NCBI GenBank assembly: GCA_003568945.1
Contig: BDIP01000064.1
Location: 14,774 to 34,793 of the forward strand
DNA from: Kipferlia bialata
Lineage: Eukaryota; Fornicata
Direction: 5' to 3'
DNA length: 20,020 nucleotides
The notes below the pieces were generated by a model, which was not told the origin of the DNA, made no database searches, and was given only the letters and a program-made list of their open reading frames with translations. How positions within the stretch are numbered: the first letter of the stretch is position 1; every line of letters starts with the position of its first letter. Both the position numbers and the translations under genes were made by a program. Of the stretch, positions 1 to 11,200 are shown piece by piece.

Positions 1-36
1 TATTATTGATATGATACATGATGGGTCTGTTCCCAG

Positions 37-1357
37 TGGTGCAGCTGCACTCAGTTACAGATAGGTATATTAGCATTATTATATCATATATTACTCTCAA
101 TTAGAATAATATTGATATATTTGCATATTCGTGCCTCACCCCAGGTCCAATCTGTTTGGCATCAGGGCCACCAATGCCAAGTGTGACCTGAGTATGAGAC
201 CGGAGTGCATGGACTTGATAGTCAGCTCTAACCACATCAGGTAACTCATATGTTTGTAGTATCCTATCCTCCTCTGCTTGTAGTTTGTTGAGACCCTTTT
301 GATCCCTAATGTGTTAATGTTTTCTTCTCACCCCTCAGAGTGCACTCCTCCCTTGATGAGACCCTCCTTGAGTCCTCCTGTGGCAGCATCTCCTTCCTCA
401 ACTACCAGTTCCTGACAATGCGGAATGGCCCAATCAACCATAGGTATGTCAAGGAATCAAAGCATCATCAATGGTAGAACCAACATATTATACATCAATC
501 GAAATGTTTAGTAACCCTATTGGTATCTCACCCTAGGGTAAAGCACGATGCTTGCCTGGGTACCGTCAAGCTGGACTTCACAGGGAGACAGCTCGGTGCA
601 CTGGCCAAGGGTGAGACTTAGCTAGTCATATATCATTTAGATACTATTCTGTGACTTCGGGTCCTGCCCTGACTGCCCTCCACTAGCTATCTATTGATAC
701 ATTAGGATACTGCATGTTTCATTCATTTACTCACAGGCATCTCCCATCTGATCTCCTCCATGAACCACCCACCCTTCGATGTCCCCCACCATGGGGCAGA
801 CAGTGACAGCTACGCAGCCATTCTGTTTGGAGCAGCTGAGGTATATACACCCGAGATGAATAGTCTCTAATCTTATCAACTCTACATCTGGTATACATTT
901 CATTGTGGAATACATACGATCCTTCTGACCCCCAGGCCGTGTCCACCTATGTCTCTAAGGAGGCAGCCAAGGCAGCAGCCAGGGGTGGAAAGGATGGGAA
1001 CACGGCAGAGGGAGAGGGAGAGGGAGAGGGAGAGGGAGAGGGAGAGGGAGATGTGCATGTCGATGTGGAACTCCATCCTGAGGAGGACTCAGTGCTGGCA
1101 GCATCAGAGCCAGAGCCCCCTAGGTATATTCTAACTCTCACATTAGATGTTCTTATTTGTTATGTTCTCACTCCCAGGCCATTTGTGTCCCTGTACTTCA
1201 GATCTGGCCCCGTTTCATGTACGTTCCTGACCAGCCAACAGCTGCAGGGGTCCATTGCGACACAGCTCGCCATCACGACAGGTATCATGTCCAGTCACTC
1301 CTGATATACTCTACACGCATCTCTCTCTCAATCTCTCTCATACTCAATCTGTATATA

Positions 1358-1389
<32 letters not shown>

Positions 1390-4300
1390 ATCCCTCTCTC
1401 TTTTACATCCAGGCTCCCATATGTTTGTACTCCACATTACATATATATATATATCTAACCCTAAGGCCCCCACCTGTCTGTCCATGCCAGACGAGGCATC
1501 AGTCTCCTGGCAGATAACGTGGTCAGGCCTAGAGAGGTGAGAGGATCTGTCACCTGTCATCATATTTCTGTGCAACAGCGTCCTAGACATGTGTGTATGT
1601 ATATGTATATGTGTGTACATTCTCACTCCCAGGGCACTGCATCCCAGCTGAAGGGAGAGGTCCCAGTTGTTGAGGTGCTTGTCCTGGAGCCCGGTGAGAG
1701 GATGGGGGTCTTTGCCAGGTATCATAGTGTCGATATCATTGTGTATGTATATGTACTGTTTATGAACATGTACTATATATGTGTGTATGTGTATTTGTTA
1801 ATCCCCTCACCCCTTAGGGAGACTGCCCGTGTCAAGACCTCCATCTCCCTATCCATGACCAGTACCCTAGGGAGGAAGGCCCTCCTCGCCATGTACAAGG
1901 TACTACTGATATACATATATGTATTCATACATATATCCAAATATCGAAGAATGTATATTCATCGTTTACATTGAGTGTATTTTGTACTCTTCTTCCTGAC
2001 CCCCAGGAGCAGCGTGACCTTCTGACAGCCAATAGTGGACCCCTCCCATGGGAGTACACAGTGCCTAGGTGATATATATAGACATATATATTTATATATA
2101 TAAATTTCGTTAGTGTTTCGTACTTGTTTCACTTTGTGTATGTGAATGTTTGTGACGACATTGTATCATTTGCCCTCTGACCACCAGGATAGAGGTTAAC
2201 GCTACCGGCTCTCAGTCTGAGATTGACCCTGCTCTGCTGAGGTGAGTTGCCCCCCTCCCCCTATCACGCCCATTGCATCGTCTATCATCAGTGGACTATG
2301 GATTTTTCCACTACATCAGTGTAGTACTCACAACCAGGTCCCCCTCCTTCTCTAGCATGATGTCGCAGAGTGACACGGAGGACAGCGTCAGGATGCTGCA
2401 GTACAAGAGGTACATATACACACACATACAGTATCGTGTAGATTGTGTAATCGCGTGGGGTAACCCCAGGGGCTCCAGTGAGGGCCGTGCTGTGTCTAGC
2501 CATGACGACTGGTCCACCAGTGGAGATGAACCCATGAGACCGCACTTGATCGGACAGAGGTATACACTGAACACGTATTGAGAATATCTCCCAGGGGTTT
2601 GTAAGAGAGAGTCTATTACTCTAATTATTAGAATATTCAGTCCCGTGTTCTTATATACCAGGTCTCTATGTATATCTAGAGGTATATTGATCTTACACAC
2701 CAGGTCTGAGACTGAGGACATGGCCTCTCCCATTGGCACTTTGAATGTGTCACCCTCATTCAGATCCCACATGGGGTCTCTAGAAGTCCCGCCACCTCCA
2801 AACATGTCTCACAGGTGATATCTCATACATTCATCTACATAGCCACTTGATCCTATATAATATGTGTATGTCTATACTACTACTATACAATGATCTTACT
2901 CACTCCAGCCGTGGCAGGAGTGGCCGCAGCAGCCGCAGCTCCCGCACCCCAGCCTCCTCTACCATGGACGACGCATACGATGGAGATGAGTTTGTGACGG
3001 CATCTGACCTATCATCTATGGGACACTCGGCAGGTCAGTATGTGTTAGTATCATAGCATGTCGATTACTAGTACTTACGCTCGTACGCCTATGCTGATAC
3101 CCAGACAGTGCTGACGAGTCTGTTATGAACATGCCCGTGTCTGGTCAGGGTCTGGCCACCAGTGGACTGCCTCTCTGGATGAACATGGCTAGGTATTATT
3201 AATATCTTGAATACCAATTATCATCGGTCCTATATCAGTACATACATTATCTCCAACCCCCTCAGGATGTGTGCCTCATTCAATATCACCTGTATCAGTA
3301 TCATTATATGTATATATATGATACCACATATACTATACTATCTCTAACCCCCTCAGGATGGGTGCCGATCTCCCCTTTGACGCCCATGACATGGAGGGGG
3401 AGGCAGACGTGGCAGACAGGACGCCAAGGTATGCTGGCCAGACACCCACTCTTCTTCAATTTCCGTTGTATTTTTGTAGAAATGGTTTTAGTATTAATTA
3501 AATTTTCACTTTCAAGTACTATAATTCAAATTCCTTTGACCTTTAACCCTCCAGGGCCGGTGACAGGCGCAGCAGTGGAGTCGGCATCAGGGAGAGAGAG
3601 AGGGACGGCCGGGTGGCTGAGTCTGATATTGCATTCCTGAGACCTGTCTGCTATGCAGTCGGGGCCACAATGTATCTGCTCAACCAGGTAACTCACTTCA
3701 GTATATAACATCAGTGCAATAGTGTTATAAGAATGATTGTGATATTTCGTAATATGACTCTTGGCTCTCTCACTTCTAGGACAAGTACCCCCTCACCGAG
3801 GTGTTCCCAGACATCAAGGAAGAGGACCTCGAGGAGGGTGAGGGGGAGGCAGAGGAGAGGCGCATTGTCAAGATTGACTTCCCAAAGCTCATCAGCCTCG
3901 ACTTTGTACCTGCAGCAGTGTCAGATATCGTGGCAATTCTCTCAGGTTAGCGATGTTCTAACCAACCATCCGTTCATACCATTTGTGTCTTTCTGACCAT
4001 CACCCCTAAAGATGTCCAAGCATTTATCCCTGTTGTATCTATTTAACCCTCACCCCTAGAGATGCTCCACGCTGCTCCATCCTCCCTTGAGATGTGCTAC
4101 GAGATCATCAAGAGTAGCTACCACAGGTACTTACCGTGTATACTGATATTCCATATTAGAGTGTTTCAAATACATATCAATTGGGTTACTATTCTCTTCT
4201 CACCACTAGAACCGATGCCAAGAAGAGCATAGACCGCAGGGTATCTAGCCTCAGAGCAGCAGAGAGAGCTGCGAGGGCTCTGGTTAGGTTCGTGTTCACT

Positions 4301-5264
4301 CATAAATGGTACTCGTGTACAACCTTACTACTTGATACTGATACCCATACATATATTAATATCCCCAACACCAGATACCGTGGCGCTACTGTGGACGCTG
4401 AGTCTATGGACACACTCAGAAAGATCAAGGAGTCTAAGGTGATTATTATGGTATTTCTATATATGTATGAAGTTAATATATATATATATTGACATCCTAT
4501 CCAACCTCCAGATGTGTCTGTCTGTCACTCTGGTCGGTGCTGTCCTCTCTGCCCACTCAGAGCACTACAACTCTGGTGGTCTATCTTCTTGTGACTCTGG
4601 TTCACAGGCTAGACCTGCCCATTCTGAGCCCCCTCTCTTCTCAGTCTATCTGGCAAGGGTATCTGCCACCCTCAACATGGCCACCAAGCACAGAAGCACA
4701 AAGTGAGCGCCTATAGCATTCATTTACTACACACATACTCATCGCGTAGTTACTTACTTACCTCCAGGTACACTGTGCTGCGTAACTTTGCAGTCTCCGA
4801 CCCCCGTCTTGGTCTGCCCTCCCTACCCAAGCTGGAGAGCGAGACATACCAGATCGGGGTGGACCTCTCAGGTCAGTGGTTACATATATGTACATATATG
4901 TATGTATATACATGTGTGTGTGTTCACAGTCATGCTGGTTTTCTCCCTTGTTTTTAGACGGTATTCTCTAACCCCCAGTTGGGCACCTTATCGTGTCCAC
5001 CCCTGTGTATGAGTCCCTGACTGGATGTGTGGCACTCCCGGTGGAGTTCATCGGAGAGCGTGTTCTCTGCTACCCTGACAGACTGCCCCAGGTACATTCT
5101 TACACGATACTATATAAGAGTGTAAAGAGCCATACTTACCGCCAGGCCCCATCCGTGGTTGGCGCCATATCCGACGCATCTCTCTCCTATGCCTATAACA
5201 AGGGCGAGGAGGGTGGGACAGAGCTCCAGCACAGTGGTCTTCTCACTGCCAACCGGTGCGAACA

Positions 5265-5297
<33 letters not shown>

Positions 5298-8200
5298 CGT
5301 GTAGCTGCATTAAGTGTGAGTGGATATGTTCTTACTGTAGGGTGTTTGGCGCCATGGGTAGCCGTGGTCTCTTCACTGTCCTGCGTGCCAGTCGGAAGCT
5401 AGCCACAGAGATTGACACTGCTGTCAAGATGGTGCAGGTGAGGATTGGTTTCAATATACATCATTGTCATTGTATGGTGCAGGTGAGGATTCCCAAGATA
5501 TGCACCATTGAGTGCTATTGTATTTACTTTGTATTAGTTGTGGTTTCTTGAGAATTGTTCTTTGACCCCCAGGGCGCCCAGGCTCTGCGCTCCTGCTACG
5601 TGGACGCCTTTGAGTACGTGCTGACATTCAGCCATGACAGGCGGATATCAATGGCAATGACGCAGAGAAACAGGTTCGAATACCTTCTTATTCCTTCTCA
5701 TCCTGGATGTGTTTCTACTATTCTAATTCTCAGGCCTGTTCAGCTTAGCAGAGTGCTTCAGAACATGTACTCGGCACCCTCTAGAGTCAAGAGAGAGGAC
5801 TTCTCGAGGTGAGTTCGGAAAATTACATGTTGATGATCACATCTTTGATGGCGCATCTCTCTTCTTGTATATATTCGGATAATAGTGTTCTGAATACTCT
5901 CTCATTCTAGGGTTGTCAAGCATGCCCAGAGGCTGTACTCCCAGAGAGAGGAGCTGGGGAGGTCGAGGTCCCGGAGTGAGGTACGTATACATATACCTCA
6001 ATGATGGATATTAGTCCTATTTGATTGCATTGTGTGATGACTTTACCCTCAGGCTGACACTTGCATCGGGTCCTACATTGATGAGAACCAGGCAACCGTG
6101 GGAAACAGCCTCAACCTGAACCTGTTCATTGACAGGTAACTGATATGGGTATCCTATTGCCTCTTAGAATTTACATCTCTGTTCTGACCACAGTACTCTT
6201 CGTATCCTTGGACGTGACGCCGAGACAGACAATGTGTTTGCCGAGGCCATTCCGGCCACTATCAAGTACCCGTCCAAGGTAATGTGCCACCATTATTATA
6301 TATCTCCCTTATCCAGTATTCATGTCACTCTGGGATCTTGCAGCCAATATCCCTTACCAACAGGCGTGCTCCGCTCTGAGTGCCGCTCTGGCCAATGGCC
6401 GTGTACGCTTCTCCCTGTCCACCACCCAGCTGGAGCTGTACATGATGAGCACATACCAGGTTGGATTTCAATATAGTCTCTATCTCCATTTATAAAATCT
6501 AGTACTCATTTCAATTGGTATTGTGTGTGTCCTCATACCAGGCTGAGTTGGATGGCCGTGAGACCACCATTCCCCTGTGCATGGTGTCCATGAACAGGTA
6601 CAGATAATGAGAGGAGAACACATGTGGATTACATATGTACTGATAATGAAGTATATACTCTTGATACTTGCCCCCTGTTCATGGTATCCATGAACATGAT
6701 GTAGATAACCAAGACCTACTATTTTTGCATACAGGTATGTACTTTACTTTATGCCGATATGTATTGACATCTATTCTCACCCCTAGACCCTTTGTGCATG
6801 TCCAGGGCCACATACCAGATGCCTCTGCAGACACTAGTGCAGAGGCAGAGGCTGAAGCGGAGGGAGATGAGGGAGTGTCTCCCACTGAGGCTGACAATCC
6901 ACCTGACTCCATGCCACCTGCCACACCCCTCAAGGTACATATACCCACTCTACACGATAGTAAATTCTTCCCGGTTGTGTCTGGTTGCCTTTATACCAGG
7001 TTCAGTATGGGACTGAGCCCAACTCAGAGGAGAGGCACCCCTGGGATAGTCCTGATGCACAGAGGGTGTCAGAGCCACTGCCCCTTGACAGATACCCAGT
7101 TGTCACTCTTGTGGCACAGGTAGGATCAGACATAGTTATCTGTACGAGTATTTTGCATAGTATCCACTCTCTAATACCCTCAGGTGTCCGACCCTCTATT
7201 TGTCTTCAGCGCTCATGCCATACCTGAGCTGGCCCAGATCACCAACGACCTCTCTGCGGCTGAGAAGATACTGGGTGGCCATGGTGATTCCTCGCCCTCT
7301 CTGGATGGTGTCCCCTCCCCCATGTCCCCTGCACCCCTCGGAGGCCTCACAGACACAGGCACCATGGACCGCATGCACAGAGAGGACAGTGACATCGACC
7401 TCGACCCACCCACACCCTCACCCACACAGGGGCAGCACATACCCACACCCCCTCTCTCCCTTACACTATGGGACGCCATGGGTGGGATAGAGGGCATCAA
7501 CGCATCTGTATGTCTCCGTACACACGACCTTGTGTTCTCAGTGCCCTCCAACGGGGCCAGTGTGGTTGGTACCCTTGCCAGCTCCAGTATCCTGGTATCC
7601 CAGGACTACTCGAAGGTATAGAGAGTAGATATGTATCCTGATTGTGGATATCATTATTCCAGTGACCTCGTTCTAACGTCCAGGTGTCTGCACCTGCCTC
7701 GAAGCCATCCACTGTTAGAGAGGCCGCTAGCCCTCGGCCCTCTGTCTCTAAGAGAGAGGGAGAGAGAGGCAGTGAGCGTGGCAGAGACATAGCTGTCCGT
7801 ATGTCTAGCAGCATCCGTATCACACCTGCTGAGCCCAGTCTCTCATCTGACCAGGACTCAGTGCATACGGAGGAGGTTGATATGGAGGGGGACGTTAGCA
7901 GCGACACACACACTCCGTCACAGGTGAGTGTATGTGTAAATCCATTCATATATGTACATTCTTTGTGAATATGTCAGTAATTATCCATTGAAGACAAGGC
8001 CTAGAGCTGACCTTCTAGGAGCCAAGTCGTGACTCTAGTGATCTACACGACGAGTCCAACCCCTCCCACTGTGCCTACACCCCACCCACGCGCAACCCCC
8101 TCGCCCCCATCAGAAACGTTGCAGCTGTGGTCGTTGGGGCCAGCATGTGTCTGATCGATGTCCCTAATGCCACAGCCAATGACGTCATTGAGAGCAGAGA

Positions 8201-11200
8201 GTGGGTCAGGCTCGACACGAAGCTGGAGAGGTACACTGTAGTATCTACTTGTGTCCTTCTCCTCTTTTCAATGAGTGTATTCTTTTCTGACCCCCAGGAT
8301 GACCTTCTCCGTTGGTCTTGTTCCCACTCTTGACAGTGGAAGTGTCCGCTATGTACCTGGTCCAATGTCACCAGGTAGCACACAGTACACAGTGGATACA
8401 ATATTGATAGTTCTTTTTGTGCTACTTCCTGTCTCACCCCCAGCTGTCCTATCCCCCAGCACTGTCCCTGTTGTCCCCCCTCCACCTGTGGCTGGGATAC
8501 CACCCCACACCACAGCAGTGCTCGCACTGTCAGGTATAGGCATTGTCATTTAACTATAATCAGATCACCTCATATTGTGATAAGCCACCTTATCAGTACT
8601 GGAAAGTACTTCTCTAGTCTCATAACCAGGCCTGCACGCCAGGGTGACTGAGATCTTCGAGGGCGTCCACCTTATTCAGGAGCTGATCGGTCTCTTCACA
8701 GCTGGACTCAAGCCCAAGACTGAACCCACGTACGTATTGTAGTATGCCGCTACACCAAACAACTATATGCGCTATTTCTCACACCAGCCGCCGGAGCATT
8801 GCAAGAGAGAACACCCTGGCTTCCCTGACCCCTCCCCCGAAGCCATCTGATGGTCTCTTCTCTCTGTTGGGGTCACCCACCAAGCTAGTAGTCACACTGG
8901 AGGTGAGTATATTCAGTGTTCTATTTTCATACTTTTGTCTCTAGTATTCATTAACAACGGTGTCTCTAAAGGGTTGTTTTCTTACATTAGGACATGGGCG
9001 TAGAGATTGAGTTCCGTGACATCATTGAACTGGCACTCACTGCTCCAAAGCTATCAGGTATGTATAGCCAACTCATACCGTTTTGTCTTGAATGCATCCC
9101 TGTAACATTTCTCTTGGTCTCTGTACAATCTACTTGTGATTATTCATCTTACTTGGGTATCCGTATACTGCACTATCTCACCCCAGGCCTCATGGTTGTG
9201 CCTGGTGTGTGTGGGGATGAGACTGGACCCACAGACGACAGGGGCACACTCAGACAGGTGGGTTATATACACAGACATATATATATTGATAATGGGGTAT
9301 ATATGGAGACGACAGGGGCACACTCAGACAGGTTGGTTACATATATATTGATATATCCAAGTGTATTCATTGCACGAATACTTTAGGAAGTAGTATTGCG
9401 CAAGCTACGATATTTGAATACTAAATTATTTCTCTTCCGAGTCTCACTATTCAGGCCCAGTTCCTGGCCAGGATGGACGGGGTTGCATTCACCGGTGCAT
9501 CAGACATATTCAAGCAGCAGGTATGTGTTGTCAAGAGCTATATTTCACCCTCCTCCTCCTATCCTCCTCCTATATATATCTGAGCAAACCTCATGACAGC
9601 TGGTATATTTGCGGCTGACTGTCTCTTTCACTTACCCTTAGGACACCAAGGCCGACCGAGGACAGGCTGGTATCAGACTGCCTGCAGTGTATGTGTCCAG
9701 TACCGTGTCAGTATGGGAGGTGGGTACATATATTTAACACGGATATGTATCATATCCTGTGAGATATTCTTTACTCTCAGGCTCAATCGACCCCTGTCTG
9801 TGAGCTCTCTGTGGCCCTAGATGAGATGTACGCTGAGGTGTCACTAGATGCCATATCCAAGTTACAGGAGGTGCAGGTCTCACAGGCCATGTACATGCAG
9901 AACAAGGTAAATGTACACTCCAAGTGTCGTGGAGTTTGTACTCTGACAGTGTCCGCTCACCCCTCTATGTAATTGACCCAATGCTCCAAGTCAGTAGTTA
10001 TGAGTATATGATAGTAGAGGTTGTAGATTATGTGTGTAGACATGCTAAGCTCTTCTCTCACCCCTCAAGGTCATTGGCCCCATGCTCCAGATGCTGGAGC
10101 AGAGACCAACCACTCCAAACACAAAGTGAGTATAAAGTGATACTCAACGCATAACCATGTCTCGGTTGTAGGCATCTGATGTCAAGACCTATACACCCAT
10201 ATATGTAGGAAGTGATATATAGCTCACTATATCTCTGTGGTTTACTTCTCTTCTAGTCCGCTGTGCGTCTGGCGTCAAGTGTCAGTGTCAATATATTACT
10301 GAATACTAACCCCCTAGGCTGTATGCGTCTGGTGTCAAGCCAGATGCCCCTGCCCCTGGGGACGTAGTCAAGGGTGTCTCCCTCCTATACGATGTGCATG
10401 TACTGGTACCTAGTGCCATTGTCCACATCCTGAGTCCAGAGGCAGACATTGTACTCTCCACAGGTTAGTGCAATCTTGCCTATCTTCATCACAATTTCAT
10501 CTCTATTTGAGGTAATATTTCTTTGGATATTACCTGAATATATTCATCTCACTGTCAGGAAGTGTTGAGTCTGAGGTGTCCAACCTGCCTCCCCAGCTAC
10601 AGGGCAGGCGGGACTCCCTGGCTGGTCTCCCCCTGCTGGACACGGAGGTACTCATATATATACATTGGTACATATTTCAAGAGTCAATACCGAATATTAC
10701 TGGTACAGTGTCATTTCTATTGTCTCAGAATAGTAATTTATATTATGGGGATTAGTAGTTCATTATTCATCCAATGCTCACCGTCAGGCGCCCCTGTCGT
10801 TCAGAGTCAACCTCGACCAGACACGCATAGGTACATTTTCATATTGAGTCATAGATACATATTAGTTAGTAATATGTGATTGTGGTATGAATAGTAGTTC
10901 TATGTACAGTGAGTTACCTCACCCCAGGCATCTTCAAGCATGCTGACGGCGTCACTGTGTCTGAGGTTGTGAAGAGGCTGTTCAACTCATCCAACACCGT
11001 ACAGACATACCAGACGGGTCAGGGAGAGATTGTCTCACAGCAGTGCGAGGGCTTCATCATCAGGTATCATACTAGTTATGCATACACATACACCATATAT
11101 GGTACTGACTCTCCTCTCAGCAGTGTCTCACTCCAGGTCGGACCAGGCCTGGCGCTCCAAGTGCTCATTCTACAGCACGCTGTCATTCTCAGTGTCAAAC

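Larger units (their letters stand above)
37..2068 (+). other. Exons 1-11: first beta-strand segment with an EG repeat
   Basis: Exons: 37-64, 145-240, 339-443, 537-610, 737-840, 936-1123, 1178-1281, 1466-1536, 1633-1718, 1818-1899, 2007-2068; residues about 1-333. Exon 1 is the least certain: it starts after a TTCCCAG acceptor and has a good donor, but it could extend upstream, because the frame stays open back to two ATG codons before a TGA. Exons 1-5 read as short alternating hydrophobic strands followed by a helix (VKLDFTGRQLGALAKGI), the strand-strand-helix rhythm seen in bridge-like lipid-transfer repeats. Exon 6 carries an Ala/Lys helix and then seven Glu-Gly pairs. Exons 7-11 return to strand-like sequence (PVVEVLVLEPGERMGVFAR). 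The acceptor of exon 8 (CTAACCCTAAG) was chosen because it alone gives an open frame into exon 9. Confidence 0.72.
2188..3428 (+). other. Exons 12-18: Ser/Arg-rich disordered linker
   Basis: Exons: 2188-2241, 2338-2409, 2470-2559, 2704-2814, 2909-3033, 3105-3192, 3357-3428; residues about 334-537. The sequence is rich in Ser, Asp, Arg and Met with no long hydrophobic strand, so it is probably disordered. Exon 16 has an RS-rich stretch (RGRSGRSSRSSRTPASS) followed by an acidic FFAT-like motif. Such Ser-rich inserts between groove repeats are common in large lipid-transfer proteins and are often phosphorylated. Six of the seven exons end in phase 2, splitting an AG|N codon. Confidence 0.7.
3555..6597 (+). 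other. Exons 19-35: second structured block
   Basis: Exons: 3555-3687, 3780-3945, 4060-4126, 4210-4287, 4375-4438, 4512-4702, 4768-4871, 4979-5091, 5146-5255, 5341-5437, 5573-5673, 5734-5808, 5911-5980, 6053-6135, 6194-6278, 6364-6459, 6542-6597; residues about 538-1100. A strand-helix stretch (KIDFPKLISLDFVPAAVSDI) is followed by a basic helix (exons 22-23). A strand pair follows (FSVYLARVSATLNM, then LRNFAVSDPRLG) that reads like a groove-protein repeat, interrupted by a Ser/Gly loop in exon 24. Exons 28-31 are helix-rich and basic (VVKHAQRLYSQREELGRSR). Exons 32-35 return to strands (ANGRVRFSLSTTQLELYM). I do not recognise an enzyme motif, transmembrane segment or signal peptide here. Confidence 0.7.
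8298..10125 (+). other. Exons 41-50: third structured block, first part
   Basis: Exons: 8298-8374, 8444-8533, 8630-8729, 8788-8902, 8991-9057, 9187-9257, 9455-9520, 9642-9719, 9781-9906, 10070-10125; residues about 1485-1766. A Pro-rich loop (VVPPPPVAGIPP) leads into a helix (ARVTEIFEGVHLIQELIGLF), then strands (KLVVTLEDMGVEIEFRDI). Exons 48-50 give a strand pair and helix (RLPAVYVSSTVSVWE; ELSVALDEMYAEVSLDAI; KLQEVQVSQAMYMQNKVIG). This resembles the strand-then-helix piece of BLTP1 that I recall as TIEHALTTDLLNHLVFVQKV. The acceptor of exon 50 is CTCACCCCTCAAG. The next exon needs phase 2, which exon 50 supplies. Confidence 0.68.

Noticed and set aside
2311-2805. Open reading frame of 164 codons on the minus strand, and other minus-strand frames of about 150 codons (8075-8527, 7497-7949)
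   Set aside because: They run across both exons and introns of the + strand gene, contain no recognisable motif, and look like the antisense shadow of GC-rich exons.
3266-3291. Extra micro-exon after the upstream acceptor at 3265 (ATG-TGT-GCC...)
   Set aside because: Its only nearby GT donor would leave phase 1, while exon 18 needs phase 2. It is better explained as a duplicated acceptor edge.
7184-7615. Exon 38 as a separate intronless gene
   Set aside because: It starts right after a CAG acceptor without an ATG, ends at a GT donor in phase, and links cleanly to exons 37 and 39.
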